Positions 35,267 to 43,065 of a stretch of 64,000 nucleotides of DNA are shown piece after piece (within the stretch, counting starts at the first letter, position 1; each line of letters starts with the position of its first letter). The stretch comes from Metarhizobium sp964253915. GTDB taxonomy: Bacteria > Pseudomonadota > Alphaproteobacteria > Rhizobiales > Rhizobiaceae. The notes under the pieces were generated by a model. The model ran no database searches, had not been told where the DNA came from, and saw only the letters and a list, made by a program, of their open reading frames with translations. The position numbers were made by a program, and so were the translations under genes. The stretch covers positions 62,001 through 126,000 of the forward strand of contig NZ_CAXUSG020000011.1 of NCBI RefSeq assembly GCF_964253915.1, written 5' to 3'.

Positions 35267-36307
35267 TTACTGGGCGAGCCAGGCGTTGAAACGCTGGGTC
35301 AGCTCTTCCGAGTTGTCGGTCCAGAAGTCGACATCGAGAGCGATGGCGCCGCTGATGTTTTCGTCGGTGGTCGGAAGCTCCTTCTGGAACTGTTCAGGCA
35401 CCAGCTTGGTCGCGCCGAGGTTCGGCAGGCCGTAGGCGATGAACTCCGGAAGCTTGGCCTGGTTTTCAGCCTTGCTGGCGTAGGCGATGAAATCCATGCC
35501 TGCGTCCTTGTTCGGGCTGTCCTTCAGGATGACCCAGCTGTCGATGGCGTAGACGCTGCCCGGAAAAACGAAGCCGAACTTGGTGCCTTCAGCCCGGTTG
35601 ATGCCGCTGATACGACCATTGTAGGCGGAGGTCATGACGACCTGGCCGGAGGAGAGCAGCTGCAGCGGCTGCGCGCCGGCATCCCACCAGATGATATCGG
35701 CCTTCAGCTCATCGAGCTTCTTGAACGCCCGGTCGACACCGCCTTCGCCGCCCAGAACTTCATAGACCTGATCGGCAGGAACGCCGTCAGCCATCAGCGC
35801 GAATTCGAGGGCGTATTTCGGACCCTTGCGGAAGCCGCGCTTGCCGGGAAACTTCTTCGTGTCCCAGAAGTCGGCCCAGGTCTTCGGCGCTTCGGCGAGC
35901 TTCGAGCCGTCGTAGGAAAGGCCGGTCGACCAAACGATGTTGCCGACGCCGCACTCGCTCACTGCCGCAGGAAGATAGGCATCCTTGCCGCCGAGCTTTT
36001 CCCAATCGATCTTTTCGTAGATGCCGTCGGCGCAACCCAGCGCCAGTTCTTCGGCTTCGACTTCAACGACATCCCAGTTCGGAACGCCGGCCTTCACCTT
36101 GGCCTGCAGGACGCCGTAACCGCCATCCCAGCTTTCGTCGAGAACCGGCTTGCCGGTCTCGGCCGCAAAGGGTTCGAAGAAAATTTTACGCTGCGCATCC
36201 TGGAAATTTCCGCCCCAGGACACGACGGTCAGATCCCGTGCCTGCGCACTGAGACCGCCTGCCATCAGGATGGTGGATGCAATGATAGTCGCTTTGAAGA
36301 TGTTCAC
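35267..36307 (-). CDS. Extracellular solute-binding protein (PotD-like)
   Basis: This 346-residue periplasmic binding protein of the PotD/PotF class has a Sec signal peptide of about 23 residues ending AQA. Mature segments include LTVVSWGGNFQDAQRKIFFE and NIVWSTGLSYDG. These proteins bind polyamines, but many relatives bind opines, amino alcohols or other small cations and acids. It is the first gene of the importer operon. Its regulator (XRE-cupin) lies just upstream on the same strand. Confidence 0.88.
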   Translation of the reverse strand: MNIFKATIIASTILMAGGLSAQARDLTVVSWGGNFQDAQRKIFFEPFAAETGKPVLDESWDGGYGVLQAKVKAGVPNWDVVEVEAEELALGCADGIYEKIDWEKLGGKDAYLPAAVSECGVGNIVWSTGLSYDGSKLAEAPKTWADFWDTKKFPGKRGFRKGPKYALEFALMADGVPADQVYEVLGGEGGVDRAFKKLDELKADIIWWDAGAQPLQLLSSGQVVMTSAYNGRISGINRAEGTKFGFVFPGSVYAIDSWVILKDSPNKDAGMDFIAYASKAENQAKLPEFIAYGLPNLGATKLVPEQFQKELPTTDENISGAIALDVDFWTDNSEELTQRFNAWLAQ

Positions 36308-36424
36308 AGGACGCTCCCCTTCGTGTTGTCAACCGGCCACTAGGAAAGCACGTTTAGAAACTTTGGGAAGCGGGGTTAACCGTTGCGGTCACTATACTCA
36401 CCACCCCTTCCAGAGTGTTAACGA

Positions 36425-36973
36425 TCAGTAAGTCGGCGGGGTAATCGCGCTCAAAATCTCGCTCTGGCCGTCATGGACATTGCGGAAACGATGCGGCATG
36501 CGGCTGTCGAAATAGTAGCCGTCCCCCGGTTTCAGCACCTTCTTCTGGTTGCCCACGGTGACCTCGACGAGGCCGGACAGCACCATGCCGGCCTCCTGCG
36601 CCGCGTGGGTGAATTCCTCGCCGGTGTCGGCTCCGGGCGCATAACGCTCGTGCAACATCAGCATTTGCCGGTTGGGGTGATCGAGGCCGACAACACGGTA
36701 GGAAATTGTGTCAACCTTTCCAATCTCCACCAGGTCTTCCGAAGCATAGAAGGGCGAGTAGGGAAGACTGGATTGCAGGTCGGAAAAAAAACCGGGGAGC
36801 GTCGTGCCCAGCGCGTCGAGTACCGCGCCGAGCGTGTCTATCGATGGGCTCATCCGGTCCCGCTCAATCAGCGAGATGGTGGAATGGGAGATGCCCGAAC
36901 GCGCAGCAAGCTCCCGGACACCCAGGTCTCGACGGCGACGAAGTTCGCGAAGCTTGCTACCAATTTTAGGCAT
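36425..36973 (-). CDS. XRE-family regulator with cupin domain (PuuR-like)
   Basis: This 182-residue protein has an N-terminal XRE helix-turn-helix (about residues 5-65; RELAARSGISHSTISLIERD) and a C-terminal cupin (about 105-180; GDGYYFDSRMPHRFRN). This is the architecture and length of PuuR, the putrescine repressor. Start at MPKIGSKLRELRR. It lies between the polyamine-type importer and a divergent HisD-like gene, and a PuuR-like site is in the divergent gap. It probably senses the importer substrate or its product. Confidence 0.87.
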   Translation of the reverse strand: MPKIGSKLRELRRRRDLGVRELAARSGISHSTISLIERDRMSPSIDTLGAVLDALGTTLPGFFSDLQSSLPYSPFYASEDLVEIGKVDTISYRVVGLDHPNRQMLMLHERYAPGADTGEEFTHAAQEAGMVLSGLVEVTVGNQKKVLKPGDGYYFDSRMPHRFRNVHDGQSEILSAITPPTY

Positions 36974-37063
36974 GAATGCGTATCCTGTTTCGTCTCGTTG
37001 GCCGACAATGACACCCCAAACACCATCGGGATACCGGAAGCGGTTGAACATCGGTCACGGTGG

Positions 37064-37081
37064 TGAATATAATGAACATGT
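37064..37081. promoter_or_regulatory. PuuR-like operator between XRE-cupin and HisD-like genes
   Basis: TGAATATAATGAACATGT (37064-37081) matches the E. coli PuuR site as I recall it (AAAATATAATGAACATTT) at 15 of 18 positions, including 14 in a row. It lies 91 bp before the XRE-cupin start and 73 bp before the HisD-like start. The reference motif is from memory and should be checked. Confidence 0.6.
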
Positions 37082-37153
37082 GGTTTGTGGGCAATTGCCG
37101 GACAGTCGCGCTTGGAAGATGCTGGCGCCGATCATCCCGCATAGGAGGTTTTG

Positions 37154-38452
37154 ATGACGTCGCGTCTCGATGCGCTGAAAGGCAAATTTACCCAGATCAA
37201 GGAACCGACCCGGGACGCCGTCTCCGATACGGCACCGGTCGAAAAAACTGTGAAGGACATCATCGCCAATGTCCGCCAACGGGGCGATGCCGCCGTTCGT
37301 GAATATTCCATCGCCTTCGACAAGGCCGATGTCGCCAACTTCGAAGTCACCGAGGAAGAGAAGCTCAAGGCTGTCGCCGACCTCGATCCGCAGACGCGCG
37401 AAGACACCGAGTTTGCAATCGCAAACGTCCGCCGTTTTGCCGAAGCGCAGCTCGGCACCATCCTGCCGCTCGAAATCGAAAGCCTGCCGGGCCTTCACCT
37501 CGGCCATCGCGTCATCCCGATCGAGATCGTCGGCTGCTACGTTCCGGGCGGTCGTTATCCGCTGCTATCCGCGCCGGTCATGACGATTGTCCCGGCCAAG
37601 GTTGCCGGCTGTGACCAGGTCATCGCCTGCCTGCCGCCGAACGCCCACCCGGCAATGATTGCCGGCTGCCACCTCGCCGGTGCAGACCGCATCTTCCGTG
37701 TCGGCGGCGCCCAGGCGATTGCCGCCATGGCCTACGGCACCGAGACGATTCCGGCCGTCGACAAGATCGTCGGCCCGGGCAATGCCTTCGTCAACGAAGC
37801 CAAGCGCCAGGTCTTCGGCCAGGTCGGTATCGACCAGCTGGCCGGTCCGAGCGAAATCTTCATCGTCGCCGACGAGACCGCCAATCCGGTCATGCTTGCG
37901 ACCGACATGCTGGCCCAGGCCGAACATGACGTCCGCACCCGCGTCGGCCTCGTAACGACAGACCGCAAGCTGGCTGAAGAGACGATCAAGGAAGTCGAGA
38001 AGCAGCTCGAAACCCTGTCGACGGCCGCCGTCGCCGGCGTTGCGTGGAGAGACTACGGCGAAGTTACCGTGGTCGACGACGAAGAGACGATGATCGCCTA
38101 TGCCGATTACATCGCGACCGAGCATCTGCAGGTCCACACACGCGACCCGCATGCAACGGCGAAGAAGCTGCGCAACTACGGCTCCATCTTCATCGGCGAA
38201 CTGGCCAGCGTCGTCTATTCCGACAAGTGCTCCGGTACCAACCACACGCTGCCGACCATGGCGGCGGGCCGTTACACTGGCGGCCTGTGGGTCGGCTCCT
38301 ACGTGAAGATCGCCACCCATCAGTGGCTTGACGAGCGCGGCGTGGCCGCGGTTGCTCCGGCCGCCGTTCGCCAGAGCGCCACCGAACAGCTCGAAGGCCA
38401 TCGCCGCGCTGCCGCGCTGCGCCTGAGCCCGAAGCAACTCGCCGCAGAATGA
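37154..38452 (+). CDS. Histidinol dehydrogenase-like NAD-dependent alcohol dehydrogenase
   Basis: This 432-residue HisD-family protein keeps the zinc ligands Gln255, His258, Asp357 and His416 and the acid-base pair Glu323-His324. It should therefore oxidise an alcohol to an acid in two NAD steps. It stands apart from any his gene and beside a polyamine-type importer and a PuuR-like regulator. It is thus likely a catabolic relative, such as the HpsN sulfopropanediol dehydrogenase group, not the histidine biosynthetic enzyme. Start ATG 37154 follows AGGAGG. Confidence 0.82.
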   Translation: MTSRLDALKGKFTQIKEPTRDAVSDTAPVEKTVKDIIANVRQRGDAAVREYSIAFDKADVANFEVTEEEKLKAVADLDPQTREDTEFAIANVRRFAEAQLGTILPLEIESLPGLHLGHRVIPIEIVGCYVPGGRYPLLSAPVMTIVPAKVAGCDQVIACLPPNAHPAMIAGCHLAGADRIFRVGGAQAIAAMAYGTETIPAVDKIVGPGNAFVNEAKRQVFGQVGIDQLAGPSEIFIVADETANPVMLATDMLAQAEHDVRTRVGLVTTDRKLAEETIKEVEKQLETLSTAAVAGVAWRDYGEVTVVDDEETMIAYADYIATEHLQVHTRDPHATAKKLRNYGSIFIGELASVVYSDKCSGTNHTLPTMAAGRYTGGLWVGSYVKIATHQWLDERGVAAVAPAAVRQSATEQLEGHRRAAALRLSPKQLAAE

Positions 38453-38485
38453 TCTGATCCTCCCAAGCAAATCAGCCGCAACATG

Positions 38486-38520
38486 AAAAACCGCCGAATT
38501 GATCCGGCGGTTTTTCTTTT
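38486..38520. terminator. Bidirectional rho-independent terminator
   Basis: AAAAACCGCCG (38486-38496) pairs with CGGCGGTTTTT (38505-38515) across 8 nt, and T-rich sequence follows to 38520. The flanking A run makes it work on both strands, ending the HisD-like gene on plus and the nos operon on minus. Confidence 0.9.
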
Positions 38521-38539
38521 TGTTGCCGCTGATATGCGG

Positions 38540-39469
38540 TTATGCCGCTGCTTCCAGGCGGGCGTGTTCGAAGCCATCGAGCATGGTGAGGAGTGCGGCG
38601 GAATCCGCCATCAGGCATCCCGCCGTCGTCAACGCGTCGGCAATCGCTGCCGAAGGGGCCGAGATCGAAATCGAACGCCAGCGCGCTTGCGCCGGCATCC
38701 CGGTCGCCGGATCGAGGATATGGCCGTCTCTTCCGGCCTGGTCGAAGGTCGTGCCCAGTGGGGCGGAGGTGGCGAGCGCGCGCTGGCGCAACGACAGGCG
38801 TTCACCCGTCTCCAGCCGCACCGGCCAGCCTTGTTCGAGGGCGCCACCGCTGTTCGGTTTGCCGCCGAGGGCGCGGAACTCACCCGTATCGATCAGGATG
38901 TCCGTCAGTCCCTCGGATTCCAGCAGGGCGGCGATCCGGTCTGCGACATACCCCTGGCCGATGCCGTTCAGCGTCAGCGCCATGCCCGGCTGCAGGGTGA
39001 TTTCGCCGGGGTCGAGCACCACCTTGCTCCAGCCGGTCTTTTCGCGTGCCGCCTCGATGGCCTGCGCTTCCGGTTGTCGGCCACCGGCGGCGGCTTCGGC
39101 CCAGAGCGCCCAGAGCGGCTGCACGGTCGGATCGAAGCGTCCGCCGCTCGCCCGATGCACCGCGCCGGCCAGGGACAGGCATTCCAGAAGTTCGAAGGGC
39201 GGGGCTTCGAGATGGCCTTCCCGGTTCAACCGGCAAAGGGCACTCTCGAAACGATAGAGGCTGAGAATGTTTTCCAGCCGGTCGATTTCTTTCATGACAC
39301 GGGCGGCGATGGCCTCCGCGTCGGGATGATCGAGACGGATGGAGGCACGTGCGCCGAGTGCCTGTCCCGTCCAGAGGCGAGGGCTTGCCGTTGTCGTTGC
39401 ACGGGCGGCGACAGGAAGAAGGGCCAGGGCGGCGGAAATCGCGATCAGGCGACGGCGGGTTACAGGCAT
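38540..39469 (-). CDS. nosX: NosX, ApbE-family FAD:protein FMN transferase
   Basis: This 309-residue ApbE-family protein has an N-terminal RRR-containing signal (TRRRLIAISAALALLPVAARA) that may be Tat-dependent. Family segments are DPTVQPLWALWAEAA and LTLNGIGQGYVADRIAALLE. NosX attaches FMN covalently to NosR in the periplasm, which is needed for electron supply to N2O reductase. It is the last gene of the nos operon, 3 nt after nosL, and ends at the shared terminator. Confidence 0.92.
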   Translation of the reverse strand: MPVTRRRLIAISAALALLPVAARATTTASPRLWTGQALGARASIRLDHPDAEAIAARVMKEIDRLENILSLYRFESALCRLNREGHLEAPPFELLECLSLAGAVHRASGGRFDPTVQPLWALWAEAAAGGRQPEAQAIEAAREKTGWSKVVLDPGEITLQPGMALTLNGIGQGYVADRIAALLESEGLTDILIDTGEFRALGGKPNSGGALEQGWPVRLETGERLSLRQRALATSAPLGTTFDQAGRDGHILDPATGMPAQARWRSISISAPSAAIADALTTAGCLMADSAALLTMLDGFEHARLEAAA

Positions 39470-39472
39470 GGG

Positions 39473-40054
39473 TCAACCTCCGGCTTTGTTGGGCAGGGCA
39501 CGCAAGCGGTCGCCGAAATCCGCGTCGTCGGCCGTATGGTCCGCTCCGGTTTCGACCGGTGCCAGGACCATGTCATCGGTGATGTCGTTCAATGTCAGCA
39601 CATGGCCGCCCTCGGCAAGGGCAAAGGCCTCGGCGCGCTCCCGGCTGGAAAAGGGTACGGTCTCCGGCGCGCCCATGCCGCCCATGCGGGCGGAACCGAC
39701 GACATAGAAGGCCCCGGTGGCGGCAATCCAGTTGCCGTCGCCCGGCCGGTCCCATGTCGCCCCGGCCGCCCCCATATCGTTGACATACAAGACGAGGATC
39801 GGAGCGACCTGTTCAGGCCCGCGCATATAGGCGAGGGCATCGCGCACCTGGCTGAAAAACAGTGGCGCAGCATTGCCCTCGAGAAAAACCTGGGCCTTGG
39901 GGCCGGGATGTTCCAGCAGGTTCATCTGGCAATAATGGCCAAGCGTCTCGGGCGTCATGTCCTGCGGCGTGGTATTCTGTGCCGCCTCCTGCCTGCAGGC
40001 CGACAGAAGCAGGAGGGCTGCGACGAGCATCAGGGGGCGAAGAAAAACTCTCAT
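39473..40054 (-). CDS. nosL: NosL, copper-chaperone lipoprotein
   Basis: This 193-residue lipoprotein has the lipobox LSAC with Cys20. The conserved CQMNLLEHPGPKAQVF stretch contains Cys42 and Met44, the known Cu(I)-binding pair of NosL. It is an outer-facing, membrane-tethered protein that supplies copper for the CuZ site of NosZ with NosDFY. Its ATG overlaps the nosY stop (ATGA). Confidence 0.95.
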   Translation of the reverse strand: MRVFLRPLMLVAALLLLSACRQEAAQNTTPQDMTPETLGHYCQMNLLEHPGPKAQVFLEGNAAPLFFSQVRDALAYMRGPEQVAPILVLYVNDMGAAGATWDRPGDGNWIAATGAFYVVGSARMGGMGAPETVPFSSRERAEAFALAEGGHVLTLNDITDDMVLAPVETGADHTADDADFGDRLRALPNKAGG

Positions 40055-40872
40055 GGCGTTACCTTCCTGAAGGCTGCGACGGCGAAGCCGATGACGGCCA
40101 GCGGCCAGAGGAGAAGCGATGCGGCCGATTGCCAGAGCGGGATGGCGCCGGCCGCCCCACCGATGCCGCCGGCGGCTGCAACTGCCTCCGCCGCCGACAG
40201 ATTGAAGACACGGAAGGCGTCGGCCGGATTGGCGAGCAGGGCCACGGGCAAGGCCTGCGTGGTAAAGGCTCCGCCGCCGTCCGTGACGATCAGTGCCAGG
40301 AGCGCGAGGTCGTAGAGCACGACGGCAACCAGCCAGAGGGCTATCGCCAGCCCTGCGGCACCCGAGGGCCGCCGCGCCAGCGCCGAAAGCGTGTAACCCG
40401 CGCCAAGGAAGGTCGCGCCGAGCAGCACCGAAGACCAGATCAGCCGCCACAGCGCGCCGAGGCCCTGGATCGCACCCGGATCGGACCAGACCGCGACCAG
40501 CGCAGCAGCGCCATAACCCAGCGTGACCGCAAGGGCGAGGATCGTCAGATGCGCCAGAAGCTTGCCGAGCAGGATCTGCAGGCGCGAGACGGGGTAGGTG
40601 AGGAGAAGCGGCAGCGTGCCGCGCTCCACCTCGCCTGCGACCGCATCGAAACTCATGAGAAGCGCCAGCAACGGCACCAGATAGACAGCCAGCGAGGTCA
40701 GCGAAGCAACCGTCACGGACAGCCGGTCGACACCGACATCGCCGGTCGGGGCCGAGCCGGCGGCGGCAAGCACCAGTGCAAACAGCACCATCATGCCGGT
40801 GGCGATGGAGACCCAGCGGTTGCGGAAGGCGATGCGGAATTCGCTGATCGCGGTGGCGAGGATGCGGTTCAT
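40051..40872 (-). CDS. nosY: NosY, ABC transporter permease for NosZ maturation
   Basis: This 273-residue membrane protein has about six segments and is of the ABC-2 type. It begins ILATAISEFRIAFRNRWV and contains SFDAVAGEVERGTLPLLLTY, both typical of NosY. It forms the NosDFY complex with the NosF ATPase and periplasmic NosD for CuZ cluster assembly. It overlaps both nosF and nosL by 4 nt. Confidence 0.94.
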   Translation of the reverse strand: MNRILATAISEFRIAFRNRWVSIATGMMVLFALVLAAAGSAPTGDVGVDRLSVTVASLTSLAVYLVPLLALLMSFDAVAGEVERGTLPLLLTYPVSRLQILLGKLLAHLTILALAVTLGYGAAALVAVWSDPGAIQGLGALWRLIWSSVLLGATFLGAGYTLSALARRPSGAAGLAIALWLVAVVLYDLALLALIVTDGGGAFTTQALPVALLANPADAFRVFNLSAAEAVAAAGGIGGAAGAIPLWQSAASLLLWPLAVIGFAVAAFRKVTP

Positions 40873-41771
40873 TGCCCGTCCCTCCGGCTGAAATGGCTGT
40901 AGATATCCTCGAGGCTGGGTGGGAGGACATCGAGATCGGCAACGGCCTCCCCAAACGCTGCAATCCGGGCAAGGAGCGGCAGCTTTTCCGCCTGCGTGCA
41001 GGACAGGCGCAGATGGCCGTCCGGGCCGGCAGTCGCCTCCGGAAAGGCGGCCGCCAGCGATGTCTCGTGACCGGCTGCGGGAAGCACAGAGAAGGCGACA
41101 GGCAGGGCGGCGCGGGCGCGCAGGGCGGCAAGCGTGCCTTCCGCCACCAGTTCCCCGCCGGAAAGGATGAGGATGCTGTCGGTACGGGCTTCGACCTCGG
41201 TCAACACATGCGACGAGAGCAGGATCGCCGTTCCTTCGGCGGAAAGGCCGTCGAGCAGATCGTAGAAGTCGCGCCGCGATACCGGATCGAGGCCGGACGT
41301 CGGCTCGTCCAGCACCAGCAGGCGGGGGCGGCCGATCAATGTCTGGGCGAGGCCGACACGCTGGCGCATGCCTTTGGAATAGGTGCCGATCCGCCGCTGC
41401 GCCGCATGCCCCAGCCCCACGCGTGCAAGGAGTTCCATGGCCTGGCGCGGGCTTTCGCCGCGGAGCGCCAGATAGTGGCGAAGCTGCTCCTCTCCCGTCA
41501 ATGCCGGGTGGAAGGCGACGTTTTCCGGCAGATAGGCCACCTGCGCCCGCGCCGACGGCGAACCCGGCGCTGCGCCGCAGACCGAAACCTCGCCGCCATC
41601 GTACGGGATCAGCCCGAGCACGATCTTCATCAGCGTCGATTTGCCCGCGCCGTTGTGGCCGAGCAGGGCGGCGCGCTTTCCCGGCTCCAGCGTCAGGGAG
41701 ACCGCCTTCAGCGCTTCCACGTCGCCGAAGCGCTTAGTGAGCCGAGAGAGTGTCAGTGTCGGTGTCATCAT
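40869..41771 (-). CDS. nosF: NosF, ABC ATPase for NosZ maturation
   Basis: This 300-residue ATPase has Walker A GHNGAGKST at 38-46, signature YSKGMRQRVGLAQTL, Walker B LLVLDEPTSGLDP and H-loop LLSSHVL. It drives the NosDFY machinery. ATG 41771 is preceded by AAGGA. The start lies inside the last 38 nt of nosD, an unusually long overlap, so translational coupling is expected. Confidence 0.93.
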   Translation of the reverse strand: MMTPTLTLSRLTKRFGDVEALKAVSLTLEPGKRAALLGHNGAGKSTLMKIVLGLIPYDGGEVSVCGAAPGSPSARAQVAYLPENVAFHPALTGEEQLRHYLALRGESPRQAMELLARVGLGHAAQRRIGTYSKGMRQRVGLAQTLIGRPRLLVLDEPTSGLDPVSRRDFYDLLDGLSAEGTAILLSSHVLTEVEARTDSILILSGGELVAEGTLAALRARAALPVAFSVLPAAGHETSLAAAFPEATAGPDGHLRLSCTQAEKLPLLARIAAFGEAVADLDVLPPSLEDIYSHFSRRDGQ

Positions 41772-43062
41772 GATTTCCTTCGGTCCAGCGCCCGGCAGCC
41801 TCGGCCTCGTAGGCAAGGATTTCGGACGGGACGGATATGCTCAGTGGCCGCATCAGCGGCGCGCTGTCGCGCACGCCTCCGGGCAGGGTCGCGGGAAAAT
41901 CCCGCTGGCTCCAGCGCACGATTTGTACGGCGGGCGAGCCGATAAGCAGGCTTGCCGCCGGCTGCGACCAGAGGATCTGGTCCATCAGGTCGTTGGGCCG
42001 ATAAAAGCTGTCGGCGACGCCGTCGCCGTTGAGGTCGAAGGCCGGATGGTCCGACCAGAAATTGCCGCGACCCTCATGGCTCCATTCCATGTTGCGGGTG
42101 CCGACATATTTCACCTGCTCGCGGTTGGCGATGAAGGCGTTGCCGGTCAGGACATTCTTCTCCGAGCCGGCGGTGAAATGAATGCCGATGCCGCAGCCTT
42201 CGAAACGATTGTCCCATATGAGGTTCTTGTGGGCGTTGTAGATGAACACGCATTTCTTCGTGCCGCCGCGTACCAGGTTGCCGGTAACATCGGCATTGTT
42301 GGCATAGTTCAGCATCAGCCCGTGTTCACGGTCGCCAAGGCTGAGATTGTTGCGGATCCTGGCGCGATCGGAAAACATGATGGCGAACCCCAGGTGATTT
42401 CCGATCGAGATATTGCCGGAAACCTCGGTGTTGCGCGTATACATGAAATGCACGGCAAACCGCAGGTCGCGCATGACGTTGCCGCGGTAGATGCTGTTGG
42501 CGCTGGCATTGGAAAAGATGCCGTCGCGGCCGTAGCGGATGGTGTTGTTTTCCAGAAGGGTGCCGGGGCTGTTCCAGACATAGATGCCGTTGCCGCGCTC
42601 GTTCATGCGCGGGCTGTCGGTGCCGACGATCTCGTTGCCGGAGACGGTGGTATCGCGGCCGCCATGGACGTCGATGCCGTGCATGTTGCCGGTGACCAGC
42701 AGTCCTTCGATGCGGGCACGGTCGGCGCCCTTGACGATCTTCACCCCTGAATCGAGGTCCTGGTTCACGCGTCCCGAACCGGTGACGGTAAAGCCCGAAA
42801 GCGTCACGTCCGGTGAAGCGATCGTCAGCACGCTACCCTGTCCCAGCCCATCGACCACCGCACTGCGCGGGCCGGTGATTGTCAGCGGCCGGTCGATGGT
42901 GACGGGGCCGGCATAGGCCCCGTCGGTCAGTTTCAGCACATCGCCGGGCGAAGCCCCGGCAATGGCAACGGCAAGACTGCCCGGACCCGGCACGACCGCA
43001 TGCTCCGCCGCCGCAAGCGGCGAAGCGAGAAGAAGACCGATCAGCAGAGCGGACAGGCGCAT
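41734..43062 (-). CDS. nosD: NosD, periplasmic copper-processing protein
   Basis: This 442-residue protein has a signal peptide (about 19 residues, ending AAA) and is a right-handed beta-helix of carbohydrate-binding (CASH/NosD) repeats, for example GNEIVGTDSPRMNERGNGIY and LLVTGNMHGIDVHGG. It works with NosF and NosY in building the tetranuclear copper centre of NosZ. Its start is 3 nt after the nosZ stop. Confidence 0.94.
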   Translation of the reverse strand: MRLSALLIGLLLASPLAAAEHAVVPGPGSLAVAIAGASPGDVLKLTDGAYAGPVTIDRPLTITGPRSAVVDGLGQGSVLTIASPDVTLSGFTVTGSGRVNQDLDSGVKIVKGADRARIEGLLVTGNMHGIDVHGGRDTTVSGNEIVGTDSPRMNERGNGIYVWNSPGTLLENNTIRYGRDGIFSNASANSIYRGNVMRDLRFAVHFMYTRNTEVSGNISIGNHLGFAIMFSDRARIRNNLSLGDREHGLMLNYANNADVTGNLVRGGTKKCVFIYNAHKNLIWDNRFEGCGIGIHFTAGSEKNVLTGNAFIANREQVKYVGTRNMEWSHEGRGNFWSDHPAFDLNGDGVADSFYRPNDLMDQILWSQPAASLLIGSPAVQIVRWSQRDFPATLPGGVRDSAPLMRPLSISVPSEILAYEAEAAGRWTEGNHDDTDTDTLSAH

Positions 43063-43065
43063 CGG

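Noticed and set aside
38483..40315. 610-codon open frame on the plus strand over nosX and nosL
   Set aside because: It runs across several genuine minus-strand genes and a terminator, and has no recognisable domain.
39473..41131. 552-codon reading of the nosL frame extended upstream through nosY and part of nosF
   Set aside because: Only the last 193 codons carry the lipobox and NosL motif; the rest overlaps nosY and nosF in the wrong frame.
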